A stretch of DNA of 64,000 nt, from positions 17,525,077 to 17,589,076 of the forward strand of contig NC_034009.1 in the NCBI RefSeq assembly GCF_000346465.2. The letters run 5' to 3'. The notes beneath the pieces are model-generated. The model did no database searches. It was not told the origin of the DNA and was given only the letters and a program-made list of their open reading frames with translations. How positions within the stretch are numbered: the first letter of the stretch is position 1; every line of letters begins with the position of its first letter. Source of the DNA: Prunus persica (Eukaryota; Streptophyta; Magnoliopsida; Rosales; Rosaceae). Shown piece after piece: positions 1-10,064 of the stretch. Position numbers and translations under genes: made by a program.

Positions 1-747
1 TTTTCCTATGTCAATGCCCTTATGACTAGTGATCTTTGTGAAACTAATTATTCTTTTGTGCAAGTTCCAATCACTATCCATGAAGTGGATCGTCACAACC
101 ATGTAATTTATATTTTGGATCGATGTCCAAGTATCGGTTGTGATACTAACTCTTTTCTCACCAATCACACTTTTTATCTTTGCCTTTTCAACCATGAATA
201 ACTCCCACACCCCCTCGGCAACCTTCTTCCTAGTTGGTACCTTGAAACGAGGTTGCACATCGTTCATAATTTCCTTAAAACCCGAGCCCTCAACGACTCT
301 AAAAGGATGCTCATCCTTAATGATGAACTTCACAACCTTTAACTCACATTTTTTTTGATTGAATGTGTGAGGAACCAATCCACTACCCATTGTATCCGTT
401 GTCAAAGAAGGTTGATTTGCATCACCTTGTGGATAGAGAGGAGAGAGCTTGCATCTCCTCTCTATGTGATTTTTTAAACCCGTTGTCCCATTTTTTCTAG
501 GGTCCGCCGGCATCTCCAATTTGCAATAATTGCAAACCCCTACAACCTTCTCTACCCCATTACCATCCTTCTTTATTTGTTTTGTGCAATTTAACCACAC
601 AATCGATTTTGGGGCTTTCCTCCTATCTCCCACCACAAGCCCCTCACTTGTGGTATTTTGTGTTTGAGTTGGAGATTGTGTTTCGGGTGTATCGGTTTGT
701 ATTTGGGGATTAGAGGCATTAGGTGTGTTAGAGTGGCTAGACTCCAT
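1..747 (-). CDS. hAT-family transposase, N-terminal 249 codons, partial
   Basis: An uninterrupted frame from ATG at 747 runs to the window edge with no stop. After a Ser/Thr/Gln-rich leader (residues 1-38) it shows a BED-type zinc finger: a Trp-containing start (SIVWLNC), CNYC at about residues 72-75, and HIERRC at about 93-98, giving the C-x2-C and H-x4-C ligands. Further on, ITTDTWTS (about residues 215-222) matches the start of the hAT catalytic core, where the first acidic residue lies. Known Ac-like transposases are about 600-700 residues long, so the RNase H-like core and C-terminal dimerisation domain should lie to the left. The protein would bind the element's subterminal repeats and catalyse cut-and-paste. 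No break is visible in this part, so it may be fairly young. Confidence 0.85.
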   Translation of the reverse strand, partial: MESSHSNTPNASNPQIQTDTPETQSPTQTQNTTSEGLVVGDRRKAPKSIVWLNCTKQIKKDGNGVEKVVGVCNYCKLEMPADPRKNGTTGLKNHIERRCKLSPLYPQGDANQPSLTTDTMGSGLVPHTFNQKKCELKVVKFIIKDEHPFRVVEGSGFKEIMNDVQPRFKVPTRKKVAEGVWELFMVEKAKIKSVIGEKRVSITTDTWTSIQNINYMVVTIHFMDSDWNLHKRIISFTKITSHKGIDIGK

Positions 748-851
748 CTATAACACAACACAATACAAAAGCAACAACATAAAGAATATTAATAACATAT
801 TAAACTCAACCAAATTAAAACACAACAAGAAATGACACTTTTTATAAAAAA

Positions 852-1047
852 AACACAGATTCAAAACAGATTCTAGAATTAAGCTCAAAACAGCAAAAAC
901 AGATTCTAGAAACACAGATTCAAAACAGCAAAAACAGATTCTAGAATTAAGCTCAAAATAGCAAAAACAGATTCTAGAAACACAGATTCAAAACAGCAAA
1001 AACAGATTCTAGAATTAAGCTCAAAACAGCAAAAACAGATTCCAATA
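852..1047. repeat. Tandem repeat, about 68-bp unit, three copies
   Basis: Units start at about 853, 912 and 980. The second and third are spaced 68 bp; the first is 9 bp shorter because one CAGCAAAAA-type block is missing. Each unit contains CAGATTCTAGAATTAAGCTC and CAGCAAAAACAGATTC modules, so there is also an inner half-period. The repeat lies 5' of the hAT transposase frame, in what would be its leader or promoter. Confidence 0.85.
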
Positions 1048-1499
1048 TTAACATTAACAGATTCCAAATCAAGCTCAAAACATTAACATACAAAAAAACA
1101 TAACTTAATTCAAAAGCACATAACAATTTGAGGGGCCACCGCATCATTATCAGAAAACTATTAACTACATGTCAGCACTAACATAATCACTACCTTTGCA
1201 AAATATCATCAATGGCACACTCATCACTTTATTATCACTAATTGCAACAGGAATTGGGACTTTAGGGTTATAGGGTCGTCTTCAACAATGAATTCAAGCT
1301 CTGCAAAAATACAAAACTTACCTCTGCAAAACCAAATGCTCCAAGCTCAAAACAGAAATCTCCAAACAATTAATTCACTTCAGCAACAATCCCTGCAAAA
1401 ATCAAATTTGACATTAGAAATTCCCAATTAAAATCTAAATTTCGAAACCCTATCTTTGAAACAATCAATTTCAGAAATTAGGAACCCCATAATTTACCT

Positions 1500-1900
1500 C
1501 CAAATCAGAAGTTAGGAGCGGCTGAGAGTGGTGGCCGATGGGTTTGAGTTGAGCTTGACACAGAGAGAGACAGAGAGAGGGCTTGAGTTGAGTGAGCATG
1601 GTGGCCGACGGGTTTGAGTTGAGCTTGACACAGAGAGAGGGCTTGAATTGAGATCGAGAGAGAGAGAGAGGAGATGAGTTCGATTCGGGTGCGGCTGAGA
1701 GTGGCTGTTGACAGTGGTGACCGACGGGTTTGAGTTAAGCTTGAGCTTGACACAGAGAGAGACAGAGAGAGGGCTTGAATTGAGATCGAGAGAGAGAGAG
1801 AGGAGAAGATGAGTTCGATTCGGGTCTGTGAGAGAGAAGCTGATTTTGAGAGTTGAGAGAGAGAGAGAGAGACGAATGGGAATAAGAGAGTTGAGAGAAA
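1500..1900. repeat. GA-rich imperfect tandem repeats in hAT leader
   Basis: Blocks such as GAGCTTGACACAGAGAGAG and GGGCTTGAATTGAGATCGAG recur at about 1550, 1620 and 1740, mixed with plain (GA)n runs. Open frames found here (for example 1505-1753 minus) are low-complexity products of the repeat and are not treated as genes. Confidence 0.75.
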
Positions 1901-2019
1901 GTTGAGAGAGAGACGAATGGGAATCAGGAGAAGAAACAGATTCTAGGTTTTCATCTCACGGCTACAGAGAGAGAAGAGAAGGGTTTACAATTTTACTTAA
2001 TTATTCATAGAGTATAGCC

Positions 2020-2200
2020 GTGCGGCTAACTTTGCGGTTTGCGGTAACCGCAAATTTTGAAAATCAAATACCGCAACCGCAACTGCAAATGCGGTTCGGT
2101 TGTTAATACCGCGATTGCGGTTCGGTTTATCGCGATTGCGGTTTTATTGCGGTAAAATATCGGTTGATTTTTGCGGTTTTTCAGTTTTTCGGTTTAAAAT
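2020..2200. repeat. hAT subterminal GCGGTT repeat cluster
   Basis: More than a dozen copies of (T)GCGGTT or its complement AACCGC occur in 180 bp next to the hAT terminus, in both orientations. In known hAT elements such clustered hexamers in subterminal zones bind the BED finger of the transposase; assigning that role here is inference from position and density. Confidence 0.7.
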
Positions 2201-2210
2201 GTCACCCCTA

Positions 2211-2714
2211 ACTATGGGGTTAAAGGCCTCCATCCGAGATATTGTGAGCAGTCAGCGGTTGACCAATTTTAGTGATGTGGTGATATCTGCCTCGCTGATT
2301 GAGAGTAGCCAGATGATGGCCAGACAACGGGGTGAACTCCGTAGGCAGCAGTTTGAAATAGGTGGTCCTAGTCAAGGATCATCTAAGAGAGGCAGTTACA
2401 GCTCGGGATCCTCCAGTGGTCGCAGCTATGGAGGTTACCGACCTGGATTCAGCTCCAGCGGAGGTTCCAACCAAAGTAGCAGTTCTGGAAACCGCTCAGG
2501 GGGTAGTACAGCAAGAGGTACTAGAAGACAGTTGCTGTCAGGATCTAGCAGGAGGATTCGCCCCCAATATGCCAGGTGTGGTAGGTATCATTCTGGGCCT
2601 TGCCAGTAGGGTACTACGGGATGTTATTACTGTGGACAACCTGGACATTTTTGGAAGGATTGCCCGCTGTTCCTTCAGACTAGAGAGACCACAGATGCGT
2701 CAACTCCAGGGACA
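2211..2714 (+). pseudogene. Gypsy gag C-terminus with zinc knuckle, interrupted by stop
   Basis: The frame entering from the hAT junction encodes a GLKASIRDIV-type gag segment, then a Ser/Gly/Arg-rich linker. A TAG at 2607-2609 ends it; in the same frame right after the stop lies a CCHC zinc knuckle (C-x2-C-x4-H-x4-C, 2622-2663), the nucleic-acid-binding motif of nucleocapsid. The knuckle lying beyond the stop in the same frame shows that the stop is a later mutation. Codons before about 2213 in the longer open frame belong to the hAT end, not to gag. Confidence 0.8.
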
Positions 2715-4352
2715 GTGATGCAGGGTAGAGCACAGGAGATACCACCATTTGTAAAGGCTTCGTCCAGTGGTGGTGCCCAAACTAGTGTTGCCAGTCGAGG
2801 CAGTAGTCAGCAGAGGGGACGTGGTGGACATTCCAGAGCCACATGCAGAGTATATAACATGTCCCAACAGGAAGCACATGCATCACCTGACGTCATTACA
2901 GGTATTTTACCGGTCTTTGGCATTCCTGCTAGAGTTTTGATTGACCCTGGGGCTACGCACTCATTTGTCACACCTAATTTTGCCCATAATGCCAACGTTA
3001 GACTTTCGGCTCTGCAGACTGAACTGGCGATCTCAGTACCTACATGAGAGATTTTTAGGGTAGTTACAGTGTATCGCCATAGCACAGTGATGGTGGGAAA
3101 TGTGTTTTTGGAGGCAGATTTAATTCCCTTGGGCATGGTTGACTTGGATGTCATCTTAGGGATGGATTGGTTAGCCAGACATCGTGCCTCAGTAGATTGC
3201 TTCAGGAATGAAGTTGTATTCCGTAGTCCCGGACGACCTAAAGTAACTTTTTATGGCGAACGTAGAGTGCTTCCATCTTGCCTCATTTCAGCTATGACGG
3301 CAAAACGGTTGCTGAGAAAAGGGTGCTCAAGCTATATAGCATATGTCATTGATACCAGAGATAATGGGCTGAGATTGGAAGATATTCGAGTTGTACAGGA
3401 CTTTCCAGATGTATTTCCTGAGGATCTTCCTGGATTACCTCATCATCGGGAGATTGAGTTTGTTATTGAGCTCGCTCCAGGAACAAATCCTATTTCTCAA
3501 GCACCATACAGAATGGCACCAGCAGAGTTGAGGGAATTAAAGATTCAGTTGCAGGAGCTGGTAGATAAGGGTTTCATCCGACTCAGTTTTTCTCCATGGG
3601 GTGCTCCAGTGTTATTTGTGAAGAAAAAGGATGGCACCATGAGGTTATGCATTGACTACAGACAGCTGAACAAGATCACAGTGCGGAACAGATATCCCTT
3701 GCCTCGCATTGATGACTTGTTTGATCAGCTGAAGGGTGCCAAGGTCTTTTCTAAGATTGACCTGAGGTCTGGATATCATCAGTTACGGGTTAGAGAAGAG
3801 GATGTGACTAAAACAGCGTTTCGAACGAGGTATGGGCACTATGAGTTCCTGGTGATGCCATTCGGATTAACGAATGCGCCAGCTGCATTTATGGACCTCA
3901 TGAACAGAGTGTTTCGACGTTATTTAGATCGCTTTGTGATTGTGTTCGTAGATGACATTCTGGTGTATTCAAAGAGTCAAAAGGCACATATGAAGCATTT
4001 AAACCTTGTGTTGAGGACTCTGAGAAGGAGGCAACTTTATGCCAAATTCAGTAAGTGTCAATTCTGGTTAGACATAGTGAGTTTTTTGGGGCACGTAATC
4101 TCTGCAGAGGGCATTTATGTTGATCCTCAAAAGATTGAAGCAGTAGTAAATTGGCTACGACCTACCAGTGTTACTGAGATACGAAGTTTTCTGGGGTTAG
4201 CCAGGTACTACCGTCGCTTCGTGGAAGGGTTCTCCACCATAGCGGCACCTCTCACCTATTTGACAAGGAAAGGAGTTAAATTTGTGTGGTCAGATAAGTG
4301 TGAGGAGAGTTTTCTTGAACTCAAGACCAGGCTGACCACTGCTCCGGTTTAG
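2715..4352 (+). pseudogene. Gypsy protease and reverse transcriptase, broken
   Basis: The frame continues from gag. The protease carries the aspartic motif DPGATHSF near 2944 (gypsy elements usually have D-S/T-G or D-P-G here). A TGA at 3045-3047 interrupts it and the same frame resumes at once ([11 protein letters not shown] near 3150). Reverse transcriptase follows with recognisable blocks: [30 protein letters not shown], the catalytic FVDD at 3945-3956, and LGHVIS. The frame ends at a TAG (4350-4352) only because a single-base shift near 4349 throws the RNase H domain into another frame. Confidence 0.88.
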
Positions 4353-4753
4353 CATTTCCGGATGATAGTGGGAACTTCGTGATCTACAGTGATGCGTCTC
4401 AACAAGGACTTGGGTGTGTGCTGATGCAGCATGGTAGGGTGATCGCTTATGCTTCTAGACAACTAAAGAAGCATGAGCTGAATTATCCTGTTCATGATTT
4501 GGAACTTGCTGCAGTAGTTTTTGCCTTAAAGATTTGGCGGCATTATCTTTATGGGGAAACATGCCAAATCTTTACATACCACAAAAGTTTAAAGTATTTA
4601 TTCACCCAGAAGGAATTAAATTTGAGGCAAAGAAGATGGTTAGAGTTAATAAAAGATTATGACTGTACCATCGAGCATCACCCAGGAAGAGCTAATGTTG
4701 TTGCAGATGCACTCAGTAGAAAATCTTCAGGATCCGTAGCTTATCTTCGATGA
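4353..4753 (+). pseudogene. Gypsy RNase H domain, frameshifted, catalytic Asp replaced
   Basis: Readable from about 4355 in the frame that includes 4379. It has the first catalytic Asp in YSDAS (4391-4393) and the Glu in HDLELAAV (4502-4504). The third position, normally Asp in a T-D-H-K-S motif, is Tyr here (TAC, 4577-4579). The domain ends with [10 protein letters not shown] and meets a TGA at 4751-4753, after which the same frame goes on into integrase. With a frameshift before it, a stop after it and a lost acidic residue, this domain is dead. Confidence 0.85.
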
Positions 4754-6280
4754 CGATATTTGCCTTTAATGGTAGAAATGAGGAAGCTCAGAGTTGGGCT
4801 AGATGTGGATAACCAAGGAGCGCTGTTAGCTACTCTCCATGTGAGACCAGTGCTAGTAGAACGAATACTCGCAGCTCAATCTCAGGATCCTTTGATTTGC
4901 ACGTTGCGAGTGGAGGTTGCAAATGGCGACAGAACTGATTGTTCCGTAAGGAATGATGGAGCGTTAATGGTGGGTAATAAGTTATATGTCCCTAATGATG
5001 AAGCTTTAAAAAGGGAGATTCTTGAGGAGGCCCATGAATCAGCGTTTGCAATGCACCCTGGAAGCACAAAAATGTATCATACTCTGAGAGAGCACTACTG
5101 GTGGCCTTTTATGAAGAAAGAAATAGCAGAGTATGTCAGAAGATGCCTAATTTGTCAGCAAGTGAAAGCTGAGCGACAGAAACCATCAGGGCTATTGCAA
5201 CCACTTCCAATTCCTGAGTGGAAGTGGGAGCGGATTACGATGGATTTTGTGTTCAAGCTGCCCCGAACACAAAGTAAGCATGATGGAGTGTGGGTCATCG
5301 TGGATCGACTCACCAAGTCCGCTTATTTTTTGCCGGTGAGAGCAAATTATAGTTTGAACAAACTTGCTAAGCTTTTCATAGATGAGATCGTGAGACTTCA
5401 TAGAGTACCAATATCCATTGTGTCAGATCGAGACCCACGGTTTACATCCCGGTTTTGGACAAAGTTAAATGAAGCTTTTGGAACCCAATTGCAGTTTAGT
5501 ACTGCATTTCACTCCCAGACAGATGGCCAGTCTGAGAGGACCATTCAGACACTAGAAAATATGTTAAGAGCTTGTGCACTTCAATTTCGGGGTGATTGGG
5601 ATGAGAAGTTACCACTTATGGAGTTTGCATATAATAACAGTTATCAAGTGAGTATCGGAATGTCTCCATTTAATGCTTTGTATGGGAGACAGTGTAGAAC
5701 TCCATTCTATTGGGATGAAGTGGGTGAACACAGATTGGTCGTATCTGAGGATGTTGAACTGACCAAGAAACAAGTGCAAATCATTAGAGAGCGACTCAAG
5801 ACAGCCCAGGATCGACAAAAGAGCTATGCGGATAATAGAAGAAAAGATCTTCAATTTGAAGTTAGAGACTGGGTATTTTTGAAATTATCACCTTGGAAAG
5901 GTGTAGTGAGATTTGGGAAGCAGGGAAAACTAAGTTCTCGCTATATTGGACCCTATGAGATTATAGAGCGTGTGGGTCCAGTAGCTTACAGGCTTGCTTT
6001 GCCTTCAGATCTAGCTCGATTGCATGATGTTTTCCATATCTCCATGCTCCGAAAGTATATTTCCGACCCTTCCCATGTATTAGAGGAGCAACCAGTGGAG
6101 TTGGAGGCTGATTTCACTTATGTGGAGCAACCAGTTCAGATTTTGGATTGGAAAACGCAAGTGTTGCGATCGAGAGAGATTCCACTTGTGAAGGTCTTAT
6201 GGAGGAGTCATACTGTAGAAGAGGCTACATGGGAACCCGAAGACCAAATGCGGGAGCAGTACTTTCACCTCTTCGAGTGA
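4754..6280 (+). pseudogene. Gypsy integrase with chromodomain-like C-terminus
   Basis: A 506-codon open stretch from 4760. It shows an HHCC zinc region (H-containing HESAFAMHPG, then CLICQQ), the catalytic core with MDF (Asp 5243-5245), SDRDPRF (Asp 5426-5428) and SERTIQ (Glu 5534-5536); the last two are 35 residues apart, the D35E spacing. After the GPYEIIERVG and LHDVFHISMLRKY blocks the C-terminus carries a chromodomain-like segment ending VEEATWEPED near 6240. This is the best preserved part of the polyprotein, but it is separated from the upstream parts by stops, so it is kept as part of the pseudogene. Confidence 0.85.
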
Positions 6281-6311
6281 CAGGTGCGTAAATTTCGAGG
6301 ACGAAATTTGT

Positions 6312-6325
6312 ATAAGGGGGGTAGG
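6312..6325 (+). promoter_or_regulatory. Polypurine tract of gypsy element
   Basis: ATAAGGGGGGTAGG lies directly before the LTR start TGTAATG, the position of the plus-strand primer in LTR retrotransposons. The preceding CGAGGACGAAATTTG block is also usual in this lineage. Confidence 0.75.
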
Positions 6326-6607
6326 TTGTAATGAACCAAACCTAAAATTCATATTTAATCAATAATTTATTTTGTGGAAAGACGATTTTGCCCTTGGAAT
6401 ATTTTATTAAGGAAAAGTTGACTTTTTGACCCGAAAAGGAATTTGACAAGTCCACATACACCGTTGCGTAGAGTACGACGAAATGAGTTCATAGACACGT
6501 AGTGGGCCCGAATCGGAGTTGTAATGAGAGAGATATGGTCAAAAGAAACTCAGTGGCACAATCGTAAATATTTCACAAAGGGATTTTATAAAAATCAGAT
6601 TTCTCTT

Positions 6608-6645
<38 letters not shown>

Positions 6646-7946
6646 CCGCGACCCTCTCCCGCGCCGTCCTCCTTCTCTCCTTCGCAACTCCAGCCACCGG
6701 CCACGCCTGTGGACGGGGTCGGTACCAAACTGACCGGGACGACGTCCTCTTCCAACCCCAGCCAGCTCCCGCCTCCAGCCGCCGCAGTTTCACCGGAATT
6801 TGGAGAAGAAGCGGCCGACGTCGCCCGATCTTCACAGCCGCCGATCTCCCTCCTCCGGCCACCGTTTCAGTCAAGCCAGGTATGGATTTTGAACCTCTCG
6901 AGCTATTCTAGCTGCCTGTTGGGTATGAATTAATCAGTTCTCAGTGTAGCTATTGGATTTTTGAACTTGAAGTTCCGGCCAGTTTTCAGCCTCCGTGTTC
7001 GGCCACTTCCGGTCAATTTTTGGGGTAGGTCCAAGAACAAAAGTGGTTCCAAATATGGTGTTATACCTAGGATAGGAGTTTGGAGCCTTGGTTTTGAGAT
7101 TTTCCGGCGATGCGTTATCACTTTGGACACCCATCGCTGCCGGCGCGTGCGGCGGCGCATTGGCGAGGGTGGTGCCCTGACACTGTGTTCTGATGCGATC
7201 CTTAGGTCGTCACGAGCGCATAGGAATTCGCGGATCTCAATTTGGATATCGTTTGAGCCTCGAAGGGATGTTCCATATTGTGCGATTATCGGGTTCAATA
7301 CTGTTGAGCCGTTAGATCGTAATCAAGTTCAGATATGTTGTTCTAGATAATTTTAGAAACATATAGGATTCGACGGATTGTGAATCGGAGTCCCGGATAC
7401 TCCGAAATCGCGAACCCTAGGGCTAGGGTTTAGAAACTATGCAATTACACGATCGTGATTAATCCGACCGTCCGATCGACACCAATACCCTCGGGACATG
7501 TGTCCTAAATATATTGGACCTTCTAGCGGCATCCGGATCATATTGTGAGGTCATGGACCCGTGGGGTTCCGGATTGACTTTGAACTTTAGCGTTATTTGA
7601 GTCCCAAGATACCGCTAAACTACCCCACGTGGAAAGAAAGCTTTTATGGGCATAGGAATCACTTTAAATTGATGCACGTACTTTTAGGAGTCGGGGGTAG
7701 GGTTTTTAATTTCATACTATATTGTATTAATAGAATATTATGGTCATTGAATCAAGCACCCGGGCACCAGTTGACCCACAGGAGGGATCTTCAAGAGGTC
7801 CAACGAGCTCAGACTATCAGTGAGTGGACTCTTTGTTTTAATAAATGAATTTAAGCAGTTCAGTTTCAGTTATAAGCTGTTTTATGCTGTTAAATATTTT
7901 ATGTTGCATGCTGCCGAGTGAAATTTCCTTTAAAGAATATAGGAAA

Positions 7947-8232
7947 GAGTAATGCTATTTAGANNNNNNNNNNNNNNNNNNNNNNNNNNNNNNNNNNNNN
8001 NNNNNNNNNNNNNNNNNNNNNNNNNNNNNNNNNNNNNNNNNNNNNNNNNNNNNNNNNNNNNNNCAATTAATGAATGTCGTCCTGACAATTAAAAAACAAA
8101 TTAAAAAATCCTAGCATTCCTAATGAGTGGCCTCATGGCAACATTCATTAATTGACATGGCATGACACATCAATTGCCACATAAGGTGGTCAATTAAAGT
8201 GGTCAATGTTGTGTGTCTAAATAGCATTACTC
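7947..8232. mobile_element. Mutator-type MITE in the LTR, interrupted by the gap
   Basis: Perfect 17-bp inverted termini GAGTAATGCTATTTAGA (7947-7963) and its complement (8216-8232) are flanked by identical 9-bp direct repeats TATAGGAAA (7938-7946 and 8233-8241). A 9-bp duplication is the Mutator pattern. The central part is missing: the N run begins exactly where the left terminus ends. The right part is AT-rich with no coding. Confidence 0.85.
7964..8063. other. Assembly gap (100 N)
   Basis: Exactly 100 N, a conventional placeholder for a gap of unknown size. It lies inside the MITE, so real length and content are unknown. Confidence 0.99.
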
Positions 8233-9672
8233 TATAGGAAAAGATATTCTCGTTAATTATCAGATAAATGGCAGCAAAATTTTAAAGGTTACAGAAAGTT
8301 AATGATTTAACAGTTTTGTTTCAGAAACTTTATATTTTTTTTAAACCACCTTGTACCCAGATATTAAATGTTGCCTTCGGATTATATTTGTTGCCTTCGG
8401 TTTGGTCAGCATGCTTGACAGTTGCCCCACGAGTTCCTTGGTACTCGAACTTGTGTGGAGCGAGTAATGCGGATAAAGGTGGACTACGGTTCCCTGAATC
8501 CTGCGAGTTGCAGCTCAAACTGACCTCATGTCACTGAGACCTGCGAGTATGTGTCACCCATGATGATGCAAGGAATTGACGGATATAAGGATTTGACGGA
8601 AATAAGGGTACACCTAGGTGATAGTTTTCAACTGTTTTCAAATGTATAGTTATATACATGCATTGATTTCAGAAATAAAGAAAATAAGTTAGTTTGTATA
8701 ACTGTTTTTACAGTGGGGTTAGTATGTTCATATGTTATTTTCTAAGCTTTGTTTTGGGTCCACTCACCCTTATTGTTGTTTTGCGCCCCCAGACAGTAGA
8801 CGTGCACAGGAATCCACTACCGGGCCACTTCCCATCTTCTGCGCCTTTCTTTTGATGTAGGATTTGTATTTTGTACAAAGATTCACTTTTTTGTAAATTC
8901 TTAGTAGTCACTCTGATGTTTTGCCCTAAACTGAGCTTTGAATTCTTGGCATGTGTATATATATGTATGCTGGCAGTTGGTTGTATATATATACTTGTTT
9001 TGACAGGTGTAAATGTTTCGGTTTCGAGCCAGTTACAAGGGAAACTCTGCCGGTTTTTCGGTAGAAGTCAACTTTGTTATTTTATCGTGTTTTGTATAGA
9101 AGGGCAAATAAGTCATTTGTGCCCGACATTTGCCAGGTGTCGGACACGCACAGGGTCTGACTCTGATTCCAAAGTGAAATTTGGATCGGGTCCTGTCAGT
9201 CATGGCAACCACTATTCACATAAGATATGAGGAGAGGAATTTGTACGGATTTTGGTGTGGAAAGTGAAGAACATGGCTAGGTATTTATAGAAAAAAAAAA
9301 TTTGGGTAATTTTATTTTTTTTCAATTTTTTGGATATTTAATTGGCCGCTGATGTCAGCTTGCCCATACAATAGCCCAAGCAAGTCTTGCCTTTAGGCTT
9401 GCCCAATTTTATGGGGCTCACTTTTTGCCATGTCAATTTCTCCTTGGTGGGGGTTGTTTTTGGAGCATAAGCCCCTTTTTTCCATGGTAAAAGGAGATGG
9501 GTGGAAGTGCTCATATGGTTATAAGTGCTTATTCTATAAGTGTTTCTATTAGAAGAACATCAAAGAAAAATTTAATCATTTTGCTCGTGGAAAAGCACTT
9601 GGAAGTGATTATTGAAGAAACACATATCAGTACTTTTCAAGGAAAAACTTTTATAACTTAGAAGTATTTTTA

Positions 9673-9852
9673 GGACTCGTTTGAGAGTTATTCTGGATAT
9701 ATCAATAATCACTTTTATGGAGAAGCATATGGGAGGTCTTTTTTCCCAGAATCACTTAAAATCACAAAATATGATAACCTGGAGAAGCACGTGGGAGGTA
9801 CTTCTTCCCAGAAGTGATTCTGGCTTATCCAGACTTACTCCCAAACAAGCCC
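9673..9852. mobile_element. Tourist-like (PIF/Harbinger) MITE, 180 bp
   Basis: Imperfect inverted termini GGACTCGTTTGAGAG and GGGCTTGTTTGGGAG (right end read on minus) are flanked by TTA on both sides (9670-9672 and 9853-9855), the Harbinger target duplication. Inside are two related direct blocks, GAGAAGCATATGGGAGGT (about 9720) and GAGAAGCACGTGGGAGGT (about 9782), each followed by a CCCAGAA motif. No coding. Confidence 0.65.
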
Positions 9853-9949
9853 TTAGTTTTTTCTGTCAAGCACTATCAACAACGTTTTCTATTTTCGTAT
9901 AGTGTATTTAGCATTTTCCTGAAACAATGCCACACATGCTCTAAAAGTT

Positions 9950-10064
9950 TTTTTTAATAATTATTTATCAATGGAGGTTGACGGTTCGATTTCGAACTAG
10001 GTACCTCTTCCAACATTGGGAAGAGAAGCACTACTAGACCAAGAAGTACTGATATATTCATATT
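9950..10064 (-). mobile_element. SINE-like sequence, tRNA-type B box
   Basis: Read on the minus strand, a box-A-like TTGGTCTAGTAGTGC is followed by a B-box-like GTTCGAAATCGAACC and an A-rich tail (ATTATTAAAAAAAAC). There is no clear target duplication, and the family differs from the copies at 54497 and 60287. Confidence 0.4.

Larger units (their letters stand above)
1..2210 (-). mobile_element. hAT transposon, transposase-side end (other end outside window)
   Basis: The right end at about 2210 reads, on the minus strand, TAGGGGTGACATTTTAAACC, a typical plant hAT terminal sequence. It is followed by a subterminal zone crowded with GCGGTT/AACCGC motifs (2020-2200), then GA-rich leader sequence, then a zf-BED transposase reading frame that runs off the left edge. 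Immediately right of 2210 the sequence continues as gag-like coding sequence of a Ty3/gypsy element, so the hAT appears inserted there. The 8-bp target duplication expected for hAT cannot be checked because the other terminus is outside; the first 8 bp right of the end (2211-2218) are the candidate half. Confidence 0.75.
2211..9198 (+). mobile_element. Ty3/gypsy chromovirus LTR retrotransposon, 5' part displaced by hAT
   Basis: Gag C-terminus, protease, reverse transcriptase, RNase H, integrase and a chromodomain-like tail follow in the gypsy order, then a purine tract and an LTR starting TGTAATGAACC at 6327. The 5' LTR and gag N-terminus are not in the window; they should lie left of the hAT insertion. 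Order and tail point to the chromovirus group, probably the Tekay/Del lineage. Coding capacity is lost: in-frame stops at 2607, 3045 and 4751, a frameshift near 4349, and a substituted RNase H catalytic residue. It is a relic that contains younger insertions (hAT at left, a MITE in the LTR). Confidence 0.88.
6327..9198 (+). repeat. 3' LTR of gypsy element (contains MITE and assembly gap)
   Basis: It starts TGTAATGAACC after the purine tract. The proposed end is CCTGTCA at 9198, chosen because it gives a TG...CA pair after the CGGACACGCACAGGGTCTG block; the 5' LTR is not available to confirm it. A TATA-like TTTATAAAA near 6586 followed by a (TC)n run (about 6611-6641) may mark the LTR promoter and start of R. 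The long open frames on both strands at 6524-7350 are LTR sequence, not genes. Apparent length is 2872 bp, including the MITE and 100 N. Confidence 0.6.

Noticed and set aside
852..1047. CRISPR-like repeats
   Set aside because: Contiguous 68-bp tandem repeat without unique spacers, in a plant transposon.
2807..3154. Minus-strand frame opposite the protease
   Set aside because: Shadow of the gag-pol frame on the other strand.
6524..7350. Overlapping open frames on both strands
   Set aside because: They lie in the gypsy LTR around a (TC)n run; low-complexity and LTR sequence, no protein family.
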